Positions 10,307 to 19,081 are shown, counted from the stretch's first letter. The stretch is 64,000 nucleotides of DNA from Paracerasibacillus soli (GCF_034006335.1 NZ_JAWDIQ010000001.1); one strand, 5' to 3'. Translations and numbers: made by a program. Notes: generated from the sequence alone by a model not told the origin.

Positions 10307-10714
10307 CTACTCCGTTTCAAAAATTACTCTATATTTAATACCTGTTACTTCCTCTACAGTAGCCTCAATAAATTCCTGATATTGATCCACTAGAAAATAA
10401 CGTTGAAATTCATTTTTACAAAAAACTATCAATGTATCTTCATTAATTATCCCATTTGTATGTACAAACCATGTATTATATTGGGGAACAGAAACCTTGA
10501 TAGATATTAAATCTAAAATTTGTACCCAAATATCGTCATACGACCTTTTATTAGCAGAAGGATGATTTAGTAGTATATTATCAAATTCTTGTCTTGATAA
10601 TGACGAATATTTTAGTAAGATTGTTGCCTCATTAAGATTACCATTATCTAATGCAGACTTAATACGTTCCTTATCAATAATTTTATAAATATCTTCACTA
10701 ACAATTTTATTCAT
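10307..10714 (-). CDS. Small protein with a free-standing DnaA N-terminal (domain I) fold
   Basis: A 135-aa protein with an AGAGGTGATACC ribosome-binding site. Residues ~60-132 align convincingly with DnaA domain I: a D-I-W-x-Q-I-L opening, a central PQYNTWF (compare PSFETWM in DnaA), then EDTLIVFCKNEF and VTGIKYRVIF. Domain I of DnaA mediates self-association and contacts with loaders and regulators. DnaA domains II-IV (AAA+ and the DNA-binding helix-turn-helix) are absent. The N-terminal ~58 residues are helical and unrecognised. By inference it could bind DnaA or its partners. It is a single gene beside an IS remnant, so acquisition by transfer is possible. Confidence 0.75.
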   Translation of the reverse strand: MNKIVSEDIYKIIDKERIKSALDNGNLNEATILLKYSSLSRQEFDNILLNHPSANKRSYDDIWVQILDLISIKVSVPQYNTWFVHTNGIINEDTLIVFCKNEFQRYFLVDQYQEFIEATVEEVTGIKYRVIFETE

Positions 10715-10930
10715 TTGGTATCACCTCTTCAGTCTATAATTTATAGCGAAATCAGGTTAATGTAAAATGGAGTAATGAATTTGCTATGTAATTTTTCTGT
10801 ATGAAACATTATGAAGGGGGGGTGATCTGACACCACTAAGAAACAATAGGCCACACTAAAAAAAAAGAAATACTGTGTTTTAGGAGTTCGGCATCAACAT
10901 ATCGGCAATGTGAATGAAAAAATAAAATGG

Positions 10931-10967
10931 TATAGCGACTTCTAATAAAAAGCTAGAAGTCGCTATA
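10931..10967 (-). terminator. Strong hairpin downstream of tRNA-Val
   Basis: A perfect 14-bp stem (10931-10944 with 10954-10967) has a 9-base loop. Read on the minus strand it lies 19 bases after the tRNA and is followed by ATTTTATTTTTT, so it is the probable tRNA terminator. Confidence 0.8.
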
Positions 10968-10985
10968 CTACAAGGTTTTAGTTAG

Positions 10986-11058
10986 TGATTCCGATTGGGC
11001 TCGAACCAACGACCTCTACCCTGTCAAGGTAGCGCTCTCCCAGCTGAGCTACGGAATC
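10986..11058 (-). tRNA. tRNA-Val (anticodon GAC)
   Basis: On the minus strand, the 7-bp acceptor stem GATTCCG/CGGAATC, D-arm AGCTCAGCTGGGAGAGC, anticodon stem CTACC/GGTAG with loop TTGACAG, and T-loop GGTTCGAGCC are all complete. The anticodon at positions 34-36 is GAC, which reads valine codons GUC and GUU. The 3' CCA is not encoded. It is a single tRNA with its own terminator hairpin at 10931-10967. Confidence 0.96.
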
Positions 11059-11205
11059 ATATGTATTATTTTATTCAACAAATTATATTATAAATCGGAT
11101 TTTCATATAAGTCAATTACTTTTGTTGAATATTGCAGCATGGCTCACCTTTTTATACATTTTTTTTGGTGTTTGACAAACACTGTTTGTAAAGGAGGTCA
11201 TACAG

Positions 11206-11298
11206 ATGAGTAAAGATAAAAAGAAGAAAAACAAAAGTAAAAAGGAATTAAATGAAATGAAAGGTGGAAAAGAAAGGCACCGTAGAAACAGATCATAA
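11206..11298 (+). CDS. Tiny lysine-rich protein, 30 aa
   Basis: An ATG at 11206 follows a near-perfect AAGGAGGTC ribosome-binding site (11191-11199) at good spacing. The 30 codons are dominated by Lys, Asn, Glu and Arg and end with TAA at 11296. The product would be extremely basic, perhaps nucleic-acid binding. After GGKE a one-base shift would open an alternative tail of about 17 residues, so the exact C-terminus is uncertain given the error rate of this sequence. An inverted repeat (ACAAAC ACT GTTTGT, 11176-11190) sits just upstream and may be an operator. Confidence 0.45.
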   Translation: MSKDKKKKNKSKKELNEMKGGKERHRRNRS

Positions 11299-11668
11299 AG
11301 AGCCAAGAATTTTTTTTCTAGATTTTATAACAGGAACTTAAAAAAAGATGTTGTTACACGTAAGGTGTCATGAACTACTACTTAAAAAGAGGTGGGCATG
11401 ACATCTTTTCTTATGCAATTTTTTATTTCATGTTGAATGGACATTATGAGTGAGTAACAAGCTTTATGTTTGATTGCTTTTATAAAAATACGCTAGGTGC
11501 TCTATATAATATAAAAACCCTATGCTGTTTCACAAACCTTAACAATTCTTGTGAAACAGCTAACAATACTAAGTCTCAAGACCTATATGAAAATACTTCC
11601 TAGGCTCGTTACCTCATTTTATTATAGCTAGTACAATAAATGTAAGATCAAGAAAGGAGGCATTTTAT
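11299..11668. other. Intergenic region upstream of the lia operon
   Basis: This 370-base stretch holds a loose hairpin region (about 11340-11407, AAAGATGT/ACATCTTT arms), a strong 12-bp hairpin at 11524-11560 and a GTCTCAAGAC element near 11573-11582 with GTCT/AGAC half-sites that could be a LiaR-type operator. The liaI promoter must lie in its last ~100 bases, but I cannot fix it. Confidence 0.4.
11524..11560. other. 12-bp inverted repeat upstream of liaI
   Basis: GCTGTTTCACAA (11524-11535) pairs perfectly with TTGTGAAACAGC (11549-11560). The plus-strand side has no T-run, while the minus-strand side is followed by a short T-run (ATAGGGTTTTTA). No minus-strand gene feeds into it, so it may be an operator or RNA element rather than a terminator. 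Confidence 0.45.
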
Positions 11669-12022
11669 ATGAAGAAATTCATGCTATTTATTGCAGGATT
11701 AATTGCGTTAATGATTTTGTTTATTAATCTTGGTCCAATGGTTTTATTGGGAGTTAGCATTTGGTTACTTTATGTTATTTTCAAGCAATTTATAAAAAGT
11801 ACATCTACTATAGGCAAAGTAGGATGGATCATTGCCGGATTAATCGTACTTGGTATTGCCCTATCTAATATTTATTCAGTTATTGGTATTGCAGCCGCGT
11901 TTGGATTGTACTGGATTTATAAGCACTGGGGAAAATCAGATGACCCAGTTGTGACAATCATTGATAAGGATGATGACCCATTTAAAAATTTTGAGCGCCA
12001 ATGGGCGGATATGAACCATTAA
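11669..12022 (+). CDS. liaI: LiaI-like small membrane protein
   Basis: A 117-aa protein with AAAGGAGG before ATG 11669. Hydrophobic helices fill residues 1-85 and a charged acidic tail follows. B. subtilis LiaI is a membrane anchor that recruits the PspA-like LiaH during cell-envelope stress. The position directly before liaH and the rest of the lia cluster supports the call, although sequence conservation in this family is low. Expression is expected to be strongly LiaR-dependent. Confidence 0.75.
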   Translation: MKKFMLFIAGLIALMILFINLGPMVLLGVSIWLLYVIFKQFIKSTSTIGKVGWIIAGLIVLGIALSNIYSVIGIAAAFGLYWIYKHWGKSDDPVVTIIDKDDDPFKNFERQWADMNH

Positions 12023-12073
12023 TTATGTTCTATTAAACATAGGGTGTAATCCCGAAAAAGGAGAGAATATAAA

Positions 12074-12712
12074 ATGACAAATATTTTTAAACGTATTAAG
12101 GATTCAGTTTCAGCTGATTTACACAATTTGATGGATCAAAAGGAGCAAAATAATCCAATAGCATCCTTAAATCAGTATTTACGACAAAGTGAGCGAGAAA
12201 CAGAAAAAGTAAGACAACTCGTTGCGCGACAATATCGTTTGAAAGATGAGTTTACAAAGGAATATCATCAAGCACAGGATTTAGCAGATAAGCGATTGAA
12301 ACAAGCTGCCATTGCTGAAAAAGCTGAAGAAATACAGATGTATGAATTTGCAATGAAGGAGTATGAAGAATATCAAACTCGTGCAGAGCGTATGAAAAAA
12401 GCTCGTGAAGAATCCATAGAACAATTAGAGATATTAGAACAAAAATACGAGGAAATGAAACATAAATTAAAAGATATGCGTTTACGCCGTATGGAATTAA
12501 TGGGAAGAGAAAATGTTGCCCATGCGAGCCATCAAATGAATCGGATTATGGAAAATATATCTGATAAACCATTTTCTAAATTTGCTGAGATGGAACGTTA
12601 CATTGAGGGATTGGAATACAAGGTGAATAGTGCATATTATCGTAGTACATTTGATAGTAAAATCTCAAAATTAGAGAAGGAAATGCAAAAACGTAGTGAA
12701 AATAGAGCATGA
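12074..12712 (+). CDS. liaH: PspA/IM30 family protein LiaH
   Basis: A 212-aa protein that is almost entirely alpha-helical and highly charged, with long coiled coils from ~residue 25 to 145, as in PspA and LiaH. It has no membrane segment. GGAGAG precedes the ATG. In B. subtilis LiaH forms large rings that associate with LiaI at the membrane on exposure to bacitracin, nisin or daptomycin. It is followed by a strong hairpin (12758-12782) before liaF, which probably keeps liaIH expression higher than the downstream genes. Confidence 0.9.
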   Translation: MTNIFKRIKDSVSADLHNLMDQKEQNNPIASLNQYLRQSERETEKVRQLVARQYRLKDEFTKEYHQAQDLADKRLKQAAIAEKAEEIQMYEFAMKEYEEYQTRAERMKKAREESIEQLEILEQKYEEMKHKLKDMRLRRMELMGRENVAHASHQMNRIMENISDKPFSKFAEMERYIEGLEYKVNSAYYRSTFDSKISKLEKEMQKRSENRA

Positions 12713-12757
12713 CATTTATTTCTTACATGCAGGAAAAAGAACAATCATGTTATACTG

Positions 12758-12782
12758 AACAGGCGTAATACTTACGCCTGTT
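12758..12782 (+). terminator. Attenuating hairpin between liaH and liaF
   Basis: AACAGGCGTAA (12758-12768) pairs perfectly with TTACGCCTGTT (12772-12782) over a 3-base loop. The following sequence is A/T-rich but has no long T-run, so partial termination is likely. Confidence 0.75.
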
Positions 12783-12809
12783 TGATTATATATATAGGGG
12801 GCTAGTCCC

Positions 12810-13541
12810 GTGTTTCATCGACTTTCAACTGATATGCTAAACTTAATCATGATAATTGGGGTAGCCCTATTTATTATAGAGATTGCCTTTTTTCACGGTG
12901 GAATGCTTTTTCCAGCGCTATTTGCTGTACTGATGATTTATGTAGGTCGGAAGTATTTTTATCAAATGTGGGGAAAAATTATATTTTGGCTAGGTGTCGT
13001 GAGTCTCGTATTTTCCATATTAAACATGATGGCAGTCCGTTTTTTATTAGTGGCAGGTATTGTTTTATTTATCCATGATTATTGGAAGACAAGACATGAT
13101 GTCACACAGATTCAGCCAATATTAACGTATGATGATAATCCAGAAGAGCCACTAGAGCAAATCAAACCACTGTTTAATCATCAACTTTTTGGTGATCAAA
13201 AAACAGATGAGCGTGTATATAAGTGGCGTGATATTAATATTCACGGTGGTATTGGAAATAGAATCGTTGATCTGAGTAACACTGTATTGCCAAATGATAC
13301 TATCGTTGTTTCAATTCGACATGTACTAGGTAAGATTGAGGTCTATGTTCCGTATGAGGTTGAAGTTAGTATTCAACATAGTGCTGTATTTGGACGGGCA
13401 AATATTTTTGGTAAAAAACATTGGAAATTAATGAATCAATCACTCATCTATCAAACAAAAGAATATGATAACGTGGCAAATCCGCGTGTTAAAATCATTA
13501 CCTCGTTATTTTCAGGAGATATCGAGGTGAAACGGATATGA
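12810..13541 (+). CDS. liaF: Membrane regulator LiaF
   Basis: A 243-aa protein with a GTG start at 12810 behind AGGGGG. Four or so hydrophobic segments occupy residues 5-95, and a soluble C-terminal domain of the LiaF/DUF2154 type follows, with the beta-rich pattern VEVSIQHSAVFGRANIFG. In B. subtilis LiaF is a strong inhibitor of LiaRS signalling. The stop overlaps the liaS ATG by four bases. Confidence 0.88.
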   Translation: MFHRLSTDMLNLIMIIGVALFIIEIAFFHGGMLFPALFAVLMIYVGRKYFYQMWGKIIFWLGVVSLVFSILNMMAVRFLLVAGIVLFIHDYWKTRHDVTQIQPILTYDDNPEEPLEQIKPLFNHQLFGDQKTDERVYKWRDINIHGGIGNRIVDLSNTVLPNDTIVVSIRHVLGKIEVYVPYEVEVSIQHSAVFGRANIFGKKHWKLMNQSLIYQTKEYDNVANPRVKIITSLFSGDIEVKRI

Positions 13542-14578
13542 ATTTAATTCTGAAACAGATCTTTACGGCAATTTTATACAGCATTTTACTAACCGCAATG
13601 ACGACAGGTGCTTTGTTGATTGCTTTTCCAATTGAAAACTGGACAACATTTTTTGATTTAAAAGTTGGTGACATTCCTTTTCTTGCCATTATTATTTTTA
13701 TGCCATTGCTTGCAGGATTTATATATGGGGTATCGTCCGCTATATATTGGCAACAAAGAGTTCAAAGCGTGAGACGCCAGCTAGATGATGTCATTGCAGG
13801 ACAAGTAATTTCAAAAGATGAAGATACGTATCCTGAACTTGCAAAGATAGAGGAGCAAATTGATAAAGTCCAAGAAAAACTACGCATACAGACAGAGCAT
13901 GTGCAAAAAATGGCAACAGAACGGGCGAATGAGCGAGAAAGAAGCTTACAGGAAATTGTTGTTCAAGAACGTAATCGTTTAGCTAGGGAGTTACACGATT
14001 CGGTTAGCCAACAGTTATTTGCTGCATCGATGATGATGTCGACAATTAATGAAACGAATCCACCTCAGGGAACTTCTATCAAACGACAGTTGCAAATGGT
14101 GGAAAAGATGATTCATCAATCACAATTAGAAATGAGGGCACTACTGCTTCATTTACGACCAGTACCGTTAAAGGGCAAGTCAATTCAAGATGGAATGGAA
14201 GAGCTTTTAATGGAACTTACTCATAAAGTACCAATGGAGATTGAATGGAAAATTGAACAGTTTCAAGTTGAAAAAGGTGTGGAGGATCAGTTATTCCGTA
14301 TCTTACAAGAGGCAGTTTCAAATACACTACGGCATGCAAAAGCTACGATGTTACATGTGATGTTGATTGAGCGGGATGAGACAATTATATTGCGTATTGT
14401 TGATAATGGAATAGGATTTGATGTAGAAGAGACGAGAACAATGAGTTCGTATGGCTTAAGTAACATGAATGAACGCGCAATTGAAGTTGGCGGGACAATG
14501 AAATTTATAAGCATACCAGGTGAAGGAACAAGGTTGGAAGTAAAAGTACCCAAGGTCGGAGGTGTCAATCATGATTAA
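13538..14578 (+). CDS. liaS: Sensor histidine kinase LiaS
   Basis: A 346-aa intramembrane-sensing kinase. Two membrane helices (residues ~10-32 and ~45-70) flank a very short external loop. A linker and a HisKA_3 domain with the phosphoacceptor His in RLARELHDSVSQQ follow, then a HATPase domain with EAVSNTLRHA (N box), IVDNGIGFD and a C-terminal PGEGTRLEV. It overlaps liaF by four bases and liaR by eight, so the three genes are translationally coupled. It phosphorylates LiaR in response to lipid-II-cycle antibiotics. Confidence 0.93.
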   Translation: MNLILKQIFTAILYSILLTAMTTGALLIAFPIENWTTFFDLKVGDIPFLAIIIFMPLLAGFIYGVSSAIYWQQRVQSVRRQLDDVIAGQVISKDEDTYPELAKIEEQIDKVQEKLRIQTEHVQKMATERANERERSLQEIVVQERNRLARELHDSVSQQLFAASMMMSTINETNPPQGTSIKRQLQMVEKMIHQSQLEMRALLLHLRPVPLKGKSIQDGMEELLMELTHKVPMEIEWKIEQFQVEKGVEDQLFRILQEAVSNTLRHAKATMLHVMLIERDETIILRIVDNGIGFDVEETRTMSSYGLSNMNERAIEVGGTMKFISIPGEGTRLEVKVPKVGGVNHD

Positions 14579-15201
14579 AGTTTTATTTGCGGATGATCAC
14601 GAAATGGTTCGGATTGGTGTAACATCTTATCTTTCTGCACAGCCTGACATGGAAGTAATTGCGGAAGCTGATGATGGTGGAGCAGCTGTTGACCTCGCAC
14701 TTTCTTTGCGGCCAGATATTATTTTAATGGATCTCGTAATGAAGGAAATGGATGGAATTGAAGCTACTAGAAATATTATGGCAAAATGGCCGGAAGCAAA
14801 AATTATTATTGTAACGAGCTTTTTGGATGACGAAAGGTATATCCGGCTCTGGAAGCTGGGGCTACCAGTTATATGTTAAAGACTTCGAAAGCAAATGAAA
14901 TTGCAGAGGCAATCCGCGCAACGTATGGGGACATCCAGTCTTAGAGCCAGAAGTAACTGGAAAATTAATGAATCGCATGCGAAAACAGTCAACAACCGAA
15001 TTATACGAGGATTTAACAGATAGAGAAATGGAAGTTTTATTATTAATCGCGCAAGGGAAATCAAATCAAGAAATTGCTGATGAACTTTTCATTGCTTTAA
15101 AAACGGTTAAAGTTCATGTTAGTAACGTCTTGTCAAAACTACAGGTTTCAGACCGTACACAAGCGGTTATTTATGCATTTAAACATGAACTAGTTAAATA
15201 A
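14571..15201 (+). CDS. liaR: Response regulator LiaR, two frame breaks
   Basis: About 209 aa after repair, matching LiaR. The receiver domain shows the acidic pair DDH (residues 9-11), the phosphorylatable Asp in IILMDLVM and the switch Thr in IIVTSF. The C-terminal LuxR-type helix-turn-helix (LTDREMEVLLLIAQGKSNQEIA) is complete. ATG 14571 has GGAGGTG seven bases upstream. Single bases seem to be lost near 14847 and 14928; each repair restores the expected family sequence (ALEAGATSYMLK and HPVLEPEV). The regulator should act on liaI and its own operon. Confidence 0.87.
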
Positions 15202-15216
15202 TAGGGGAGTGGTGAA

Positions 15217-15552
15217 ATGAAATATCCTCGACCAACCCCCAATTTCGACTGGAAATACGGTTAAAGATGACGAAAAGCTTCCGCTGAGCTTGCAGTACTA
15301 TGTGACCAACTTGGGGGTATGTTCGTTATTGAATGGCAGTGTATCACCGTATGCCAGTAATAGCTTACCTGGCCCGATATGCAAAGCTTGGCTTATATTG
15401 GTTCGAAAACGAATAAGCTTCGACTCAGTGCAGTGGCTACGTTATTACCACATTATAAACCTTTCAACATTGTAGAATGCTATAAATTACTTGCAACACA
15501 ATTCCCCGAAAGAATTAATGTAGCAATAGGAAGGGCACAGGTGGTGCTATAA
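15217..15552 (+). pseudogene. Decayed luciferase-like flavin monooxygenase (YwcH type)
   Basis: Pieces in three frames resemble the N-terminal part of bacterial luciferase-family oxidoreductases. PPISTGNT is followed by AELAVLCDQLG, LGYVRY, then AYIGSKTNKLRLSAVATLLP and FPERINVAIGRA. Between these lie frame changes, a TGA where the family has Trp (RYW) and an internal deletion, and the gene stops after about 110 codons of an expected ~330. This is real decay, unlike the single-base breaks elsewhere. A GGGGAGTGGTG ribosome-binding site and ATG 15217 survive directly behind liaR. Confidence 0.75.
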
Positions 15553-15880
15553 GACATCCACTTCAAAATTAGAGGGGGGAGTTAAAGTATGATAAGAGAA
15601 GGATGAAAAGCCTGTTCGTCACTTCTTGAACACTTTATGAAGATTGCTGAGATCTTATTCACTTTAACTAATAATAGCGTTTGATAGCTGATGTTATCCA
15701 TGTATAATAGGAGTAAGAAATGAAACCGCTATTTTCTATGTAAATATACGCAGTGATAATATTTTTTTGTAGTAGTATGCTCAATGATTAACAATCCTTT
15801 TTGCGCATATCGACATCAAAGTAGTTGGTTAGACGCTAAAAAACAGTGATAGATAGGTAATGAAAGTGTGGAGAGAAAAT
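15553..15880. other. Gene-free spacer before ywcJ
   Basis: I see no gene longer than a few codons and no strong hairpin here. The stretch may contain further decayed sequence from the luciferase-like gene and must hold the ywcJ promoter. Confidence 0.4.
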
Positions 15881-16730
15881 ATGAACTGTTTTGGTCCAGA
15901 TGAAATTATTGATATTACAATTAAAAAGGGAACCGAAAAATCGCAAATGCCAAGAAAAAAGATTGAAGTACTCGCCTTTTTGGGGGAGCGTTTATTGCTT
16001 TAGGCTATTTAGCTTATGTACGAGTTTCAGGTAATTTACCGAGTGAGTGGGGAAGCTTACCTCATTTCTAGGAGCAAGTGTCTTTCCAATTGGGCTCATT
16101 TTAATACTTTTAGGCGGTGGTGAATTAATTACTGGCAACATGATGGCAGTTGCCGCAGCATGGTTTTCAAATAAGATTACATTTTTAAACTTGCTAAAAA
16201 ATTGGGGGATAGTCACGTTTTTTAATTTTTTAGGCGCTATTTTTGTTGCCTATATGTTTGGACATGTTGTTGGGTTAACTGAAGGGGAATTTCTAGAAAA
16301 AACAGTGATGACTGCACAGGCAAAAGTGGACTCCTCATTTATAGAAGCATTTATATCTGGAATTGGTTGTAATTGGTTGGTCGGTATTAGTGTTTGGCTT
16401 TGTTTTGGGGCAAAGGATTTTGCCGGTAAAATACTTGCAATTTGGTTTCCAATCATGACTTTTGTATTGATTGGTTTTCAACACGTTGTTGCAAATTTCT
16501 TTATTGTTCCAGCTGCTATTTTTGCTGGAAAATTAACATGGTTAGCGTTTCTTCAAAATATCATTCCAGTTTGGCTAGGGAATGCAGTTGGAGGTGCGGT
16601 ATTCGTTAGTGGACTATATGTTTTAGCATATAAAAAGTTTGAGGAAAGAGATGAAGAAGTAACCAAGCATAAGAGAGAAACGATATTTAATCAGGCTAGT
16701 CCTAAGAAGGGTGAAAAAATACATAGTTAA
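15881..16730 (+). CDS. ywcJ: Formate/nitrite transporter family protein (YwcJ-like), two frame breaks
   Basis: About 282 aa after repair, with GGAGAG before ATG 15881. Six membrane segments of the FocA/NirC family are visible, with family-typical motifs LLGGGELITGNM and GIGCNWLVGISVWLCFGA and the later GFQHVVANFF. The first frame breaks at about 15980 (GGGGG) and again near 16050 (GGGG); both repairs give a continuous family sequence. The protein should form a pentameric channel for small monovalent anions such as formate or nitrite. The gene stands alone, so the substrate cannot be told from context. Confidence 0.85.
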
Positions 16731-16943
16731 TATACATATTTTTACCAATAATGATAGATGTAAAGTGACTAATATGTTGAGGATATAAATATTAAAATGA
16801 TAGATTTACGCCACATATCTTCCTCAAATAAGTTTGATGGTGATGTTAGTTTGAAAATGTACAACGAATATCATCTTTTTTGCGTGAAATACTCTCGAAA
16901 CTAATGAAAATGTCCCGGATTTTTAACTGTTGCATATGTATAT

Positions 16944-19076
16944 ATGGGACTGAAAAGATTAGGAAGGGATAGGTGGTTTTCATGGATCGTAAAGATGAAA
17001 AAAAGTGTCGATAAAGATCACATTGATAATGATAAAAGAGTTTTTAAAGATGAAAAAGATGAGCAATTAGAACAATATCGCCATAAAAACACGGGACCGG
17101 GAAAGAAAATGACAAATGAAAATGCAATAAAGGTTTCCAATGACCAGACGTCATTAAGAGCGGGAAGACGCGGTCCAACATTATTGCAGGATTTTCATTT
17201 TTATAAAAAGCAAACCCATTTTAATAGGGAACGTATTCCTGAAAAAGTGGTGCATGCTAGAGGCTTTGGTGTGTATGGAGATTTCGAAGTATACAAATCT
17301 CTCAAGCATCTCACAAAAGCACATTTTTTAGGTGAGGCAGGACGTAAAACACCTGTATTTGTTCGCTTTTCTAATTTTATTGGTAGTAAAGGATCAAAGG
17401 ATACAGCAGTTGATATACGTGGCTTTGCAACAAAGTTTTATACACAAGAAGGAAATTATGATATGTTAGCGCTTCAGTTTCCAGTATTTATACTTGCGGA
17501 TGCAATGAAATTTATGGATGTTACACATTCAGTAAAGCCAAATCCGATTACGGACGTTCCCCAGGCGACTGTAGCTCATGATAGCTTTTGGGACTATGTC
17601 GCAAATAATCAGGAATCTGCACATATGGTGATGTGGCTTATGTCTTTACGAGGACGACCAAGAAGTTGGCGTATGATGGCTGGTTGGCCAATCAATACGT
17701 TTCGTTTTATCAATGAACAAGGAAAGTCAACATACGTTAGATTTAAATGGATTCCTAGGCTTGGTGTACACTCATTGTTGCTGGATGAAGCGAATATAAT
17801 CGGCGGGGTCGATCCAGACTTCCACCGTCGGGATATCATAGAAGCGATTGAAAAAGGGGCATACCCAGAATATGAATTAGGGATACAGTTGATTAATGAA
17901 GAAGATGAATTTAAGTATGATTTCGATATTTTAGATGACACGAAACTTTGGCCTGAGGAAGAAATTCCTGTGCAATCTGTTGGAAAATTGACATTGAATC
18001 GTCTTGTAGATAATTTCTTTGCCGAGGAAGAACAGTCGGTATTTGATCCTTCTAATGTCGTTCCAGGAATTGATTTTACGAATGATCCCGTCTTACAGGG
18101 GAGGGCAATTGCTTATAGAGATACAGAATTATATCGACAAAATTCCGCGAACATTGAGGATATCCCGGTTAACAGACCGCTTGTAGAAAGAAACTATAAT
18201 TTGCGTGATAGTTATCAGAGACATCGTATTGATGTTGACGCAGTAACCTATCATAATAATTCGTTAGCAGACAATACGCCTGCTGAATCTACGTTTGAAG
18301 AAGGTGGATTTGTTCATTATCCAGAAAAGGTTCAAGGGCACGTAACAAGGGAACTTCCTAGTGATTCTTTCTATGATTACTTTTCACAGGCAAGATTATT
18401 TTGGAACAGTATTACTTCTTTTGAAAAACAAGACCTTGTTGATACATTTATTTATCATCTGCAAAATGTAAAAAGTAAATCAGTTAGGCAGCAAAACGTG
18501 GAGATGTGGGCGCATGTTGATAGGGAAATGGCCTGTATCATTGCTGATAATATCGGGGTAGATCGACCACAGGCAACGAACGTACCAGTTACGAAAAGCT
18601 CACCAGCAATAAGTGAAGCAAACACTCCGCATTACGCTTATACACAAAAAGTAGGTGTCTTAATTGAAAATGGATTTAATAGTGAAGAAGTAAGAAATAC
18701 ATTAGACACGCTGAAACAGTATGGTGTATTTATCGATATTATTAGTGAAAAGCTTGGTCATGTCACGGGGTCTGATGGTACGAAATTAAAAGTAGATGGG
18801 ACATTTACTACAAAATATCCAGTATTGTACGACTCTATTTATGTTGTTGGAGGTAGAGCGGATAATCAAGCTAGATTTAATCAAGATTTAATGGAATTCA
18901 TTTATGAACAATATAAGCATTATAAGCCAATTGGTGTCGCTACAACAGGACAACGATATTTGCAGCCATCAGAAAATAATAACTTGTTAGGTGTTGTATT
19001 TGCCGCAAACAATCCAAACTTTGGCGAAGAATTTGTAGGTGCGATTGCACAACAAAGATTTTGGAATAGAACGTAA
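16944..19076 (+). CDS. Large-subunit catalase-like protein, intact, distal Asn absent
   Basis: An uninterrupted frame of 710 codons. The better N-terminus is probably ATG 16982 behind AGGTGG, which would need one lost A in the A-run near 17000; this gives MDRKDEKK, parallel to MDKK in the first catalase. The distal His (KVVHARG, residue 104) and the haem Tyr (GRAIAYRDTE) are kept. The LVGNN segment is MLALQ, so the distal Asn is Leu177. The C-terminal flavodoxin-like domain is complete and ends FWNRT. The protein shares with the 7764 copy several deviations from canonical catalases, suggesting a diverged paralogue pair. The product should act on peroxide in the cytoplasm or spore, but activity is uncertain. 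Confidence 0.87.
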   Translation: MGLKRLGRDRWFSWIVKMKKSVDKDHIDNDKRVFKDEKDEQLEQYRHKNTGPGKKMTNENAIKVSNDQTSLRAGRRGPTLLQDFHFYKKQTHFNRERIPEKVVHARGFGVYGDFEVYKSLKHLTKAHFLGEAGRKTPVFVRFSNFIGSKGSKDTAVDIRGFATKFYTQEGNYDMLALQFPVFILADAMKFMDVTHSVKPNPITDVPQATVAHDSFWDYVANNQESAHMVMWLMSLRGRPRSWRMMAGWPINTFRFINEQGKSTYVRFKWIPRLGVHSLLLDEANIIGGVDPDFHRRDIIEAIEKGAYPEYELGIQLINEEDEFKYDFDILDDTKLWPEEEIPVQSVGKLTLNRLVDNFFAEEEQSVFDPSNVVPGIDFTNDPVLQGRAIAYRDTELYRQNSANIEDIPVNRPLVERNYNLRDSYQRHRIDVDAVTYHNNSLADNTPAESTFEEGGFVHYPEKVQGHVTRELPSDSFYDYFSQARLFWNSITSFEKQDLVDTFIYHLQNVKSKSVRQQNVEMWAHVDREMACIIADNIGVDRPQATNVPVTKSSPAISEANTPHYAYTQKVGVLIENGFNSEEVRNTLDTLKQYGVFIDIISEKLGHVTGSDGTKLKVDGTFTTKYPVLYDSIYVVGGRADNQARFNQDLMEFIYEQYKHYKPIGVATTGQRYLQPSENNNLLGVVFAANNPNFGEEFVGAIAQQRFWNRT

Positions 19077-19081
19077 TGAAA

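Noticed and set aside
11171..11190. LexA box near the small lysine-rich gene
   Set aside because: The inverted repeat has a 3-base rather than 4-base spacer and AAAC/GTTT instead of GAAC/GTTC arms.
13498..14568. Long minus-strand frames inside liaF and liaS
   Set aside because: They are antisense shadows of well-supported genes and lack start signals.
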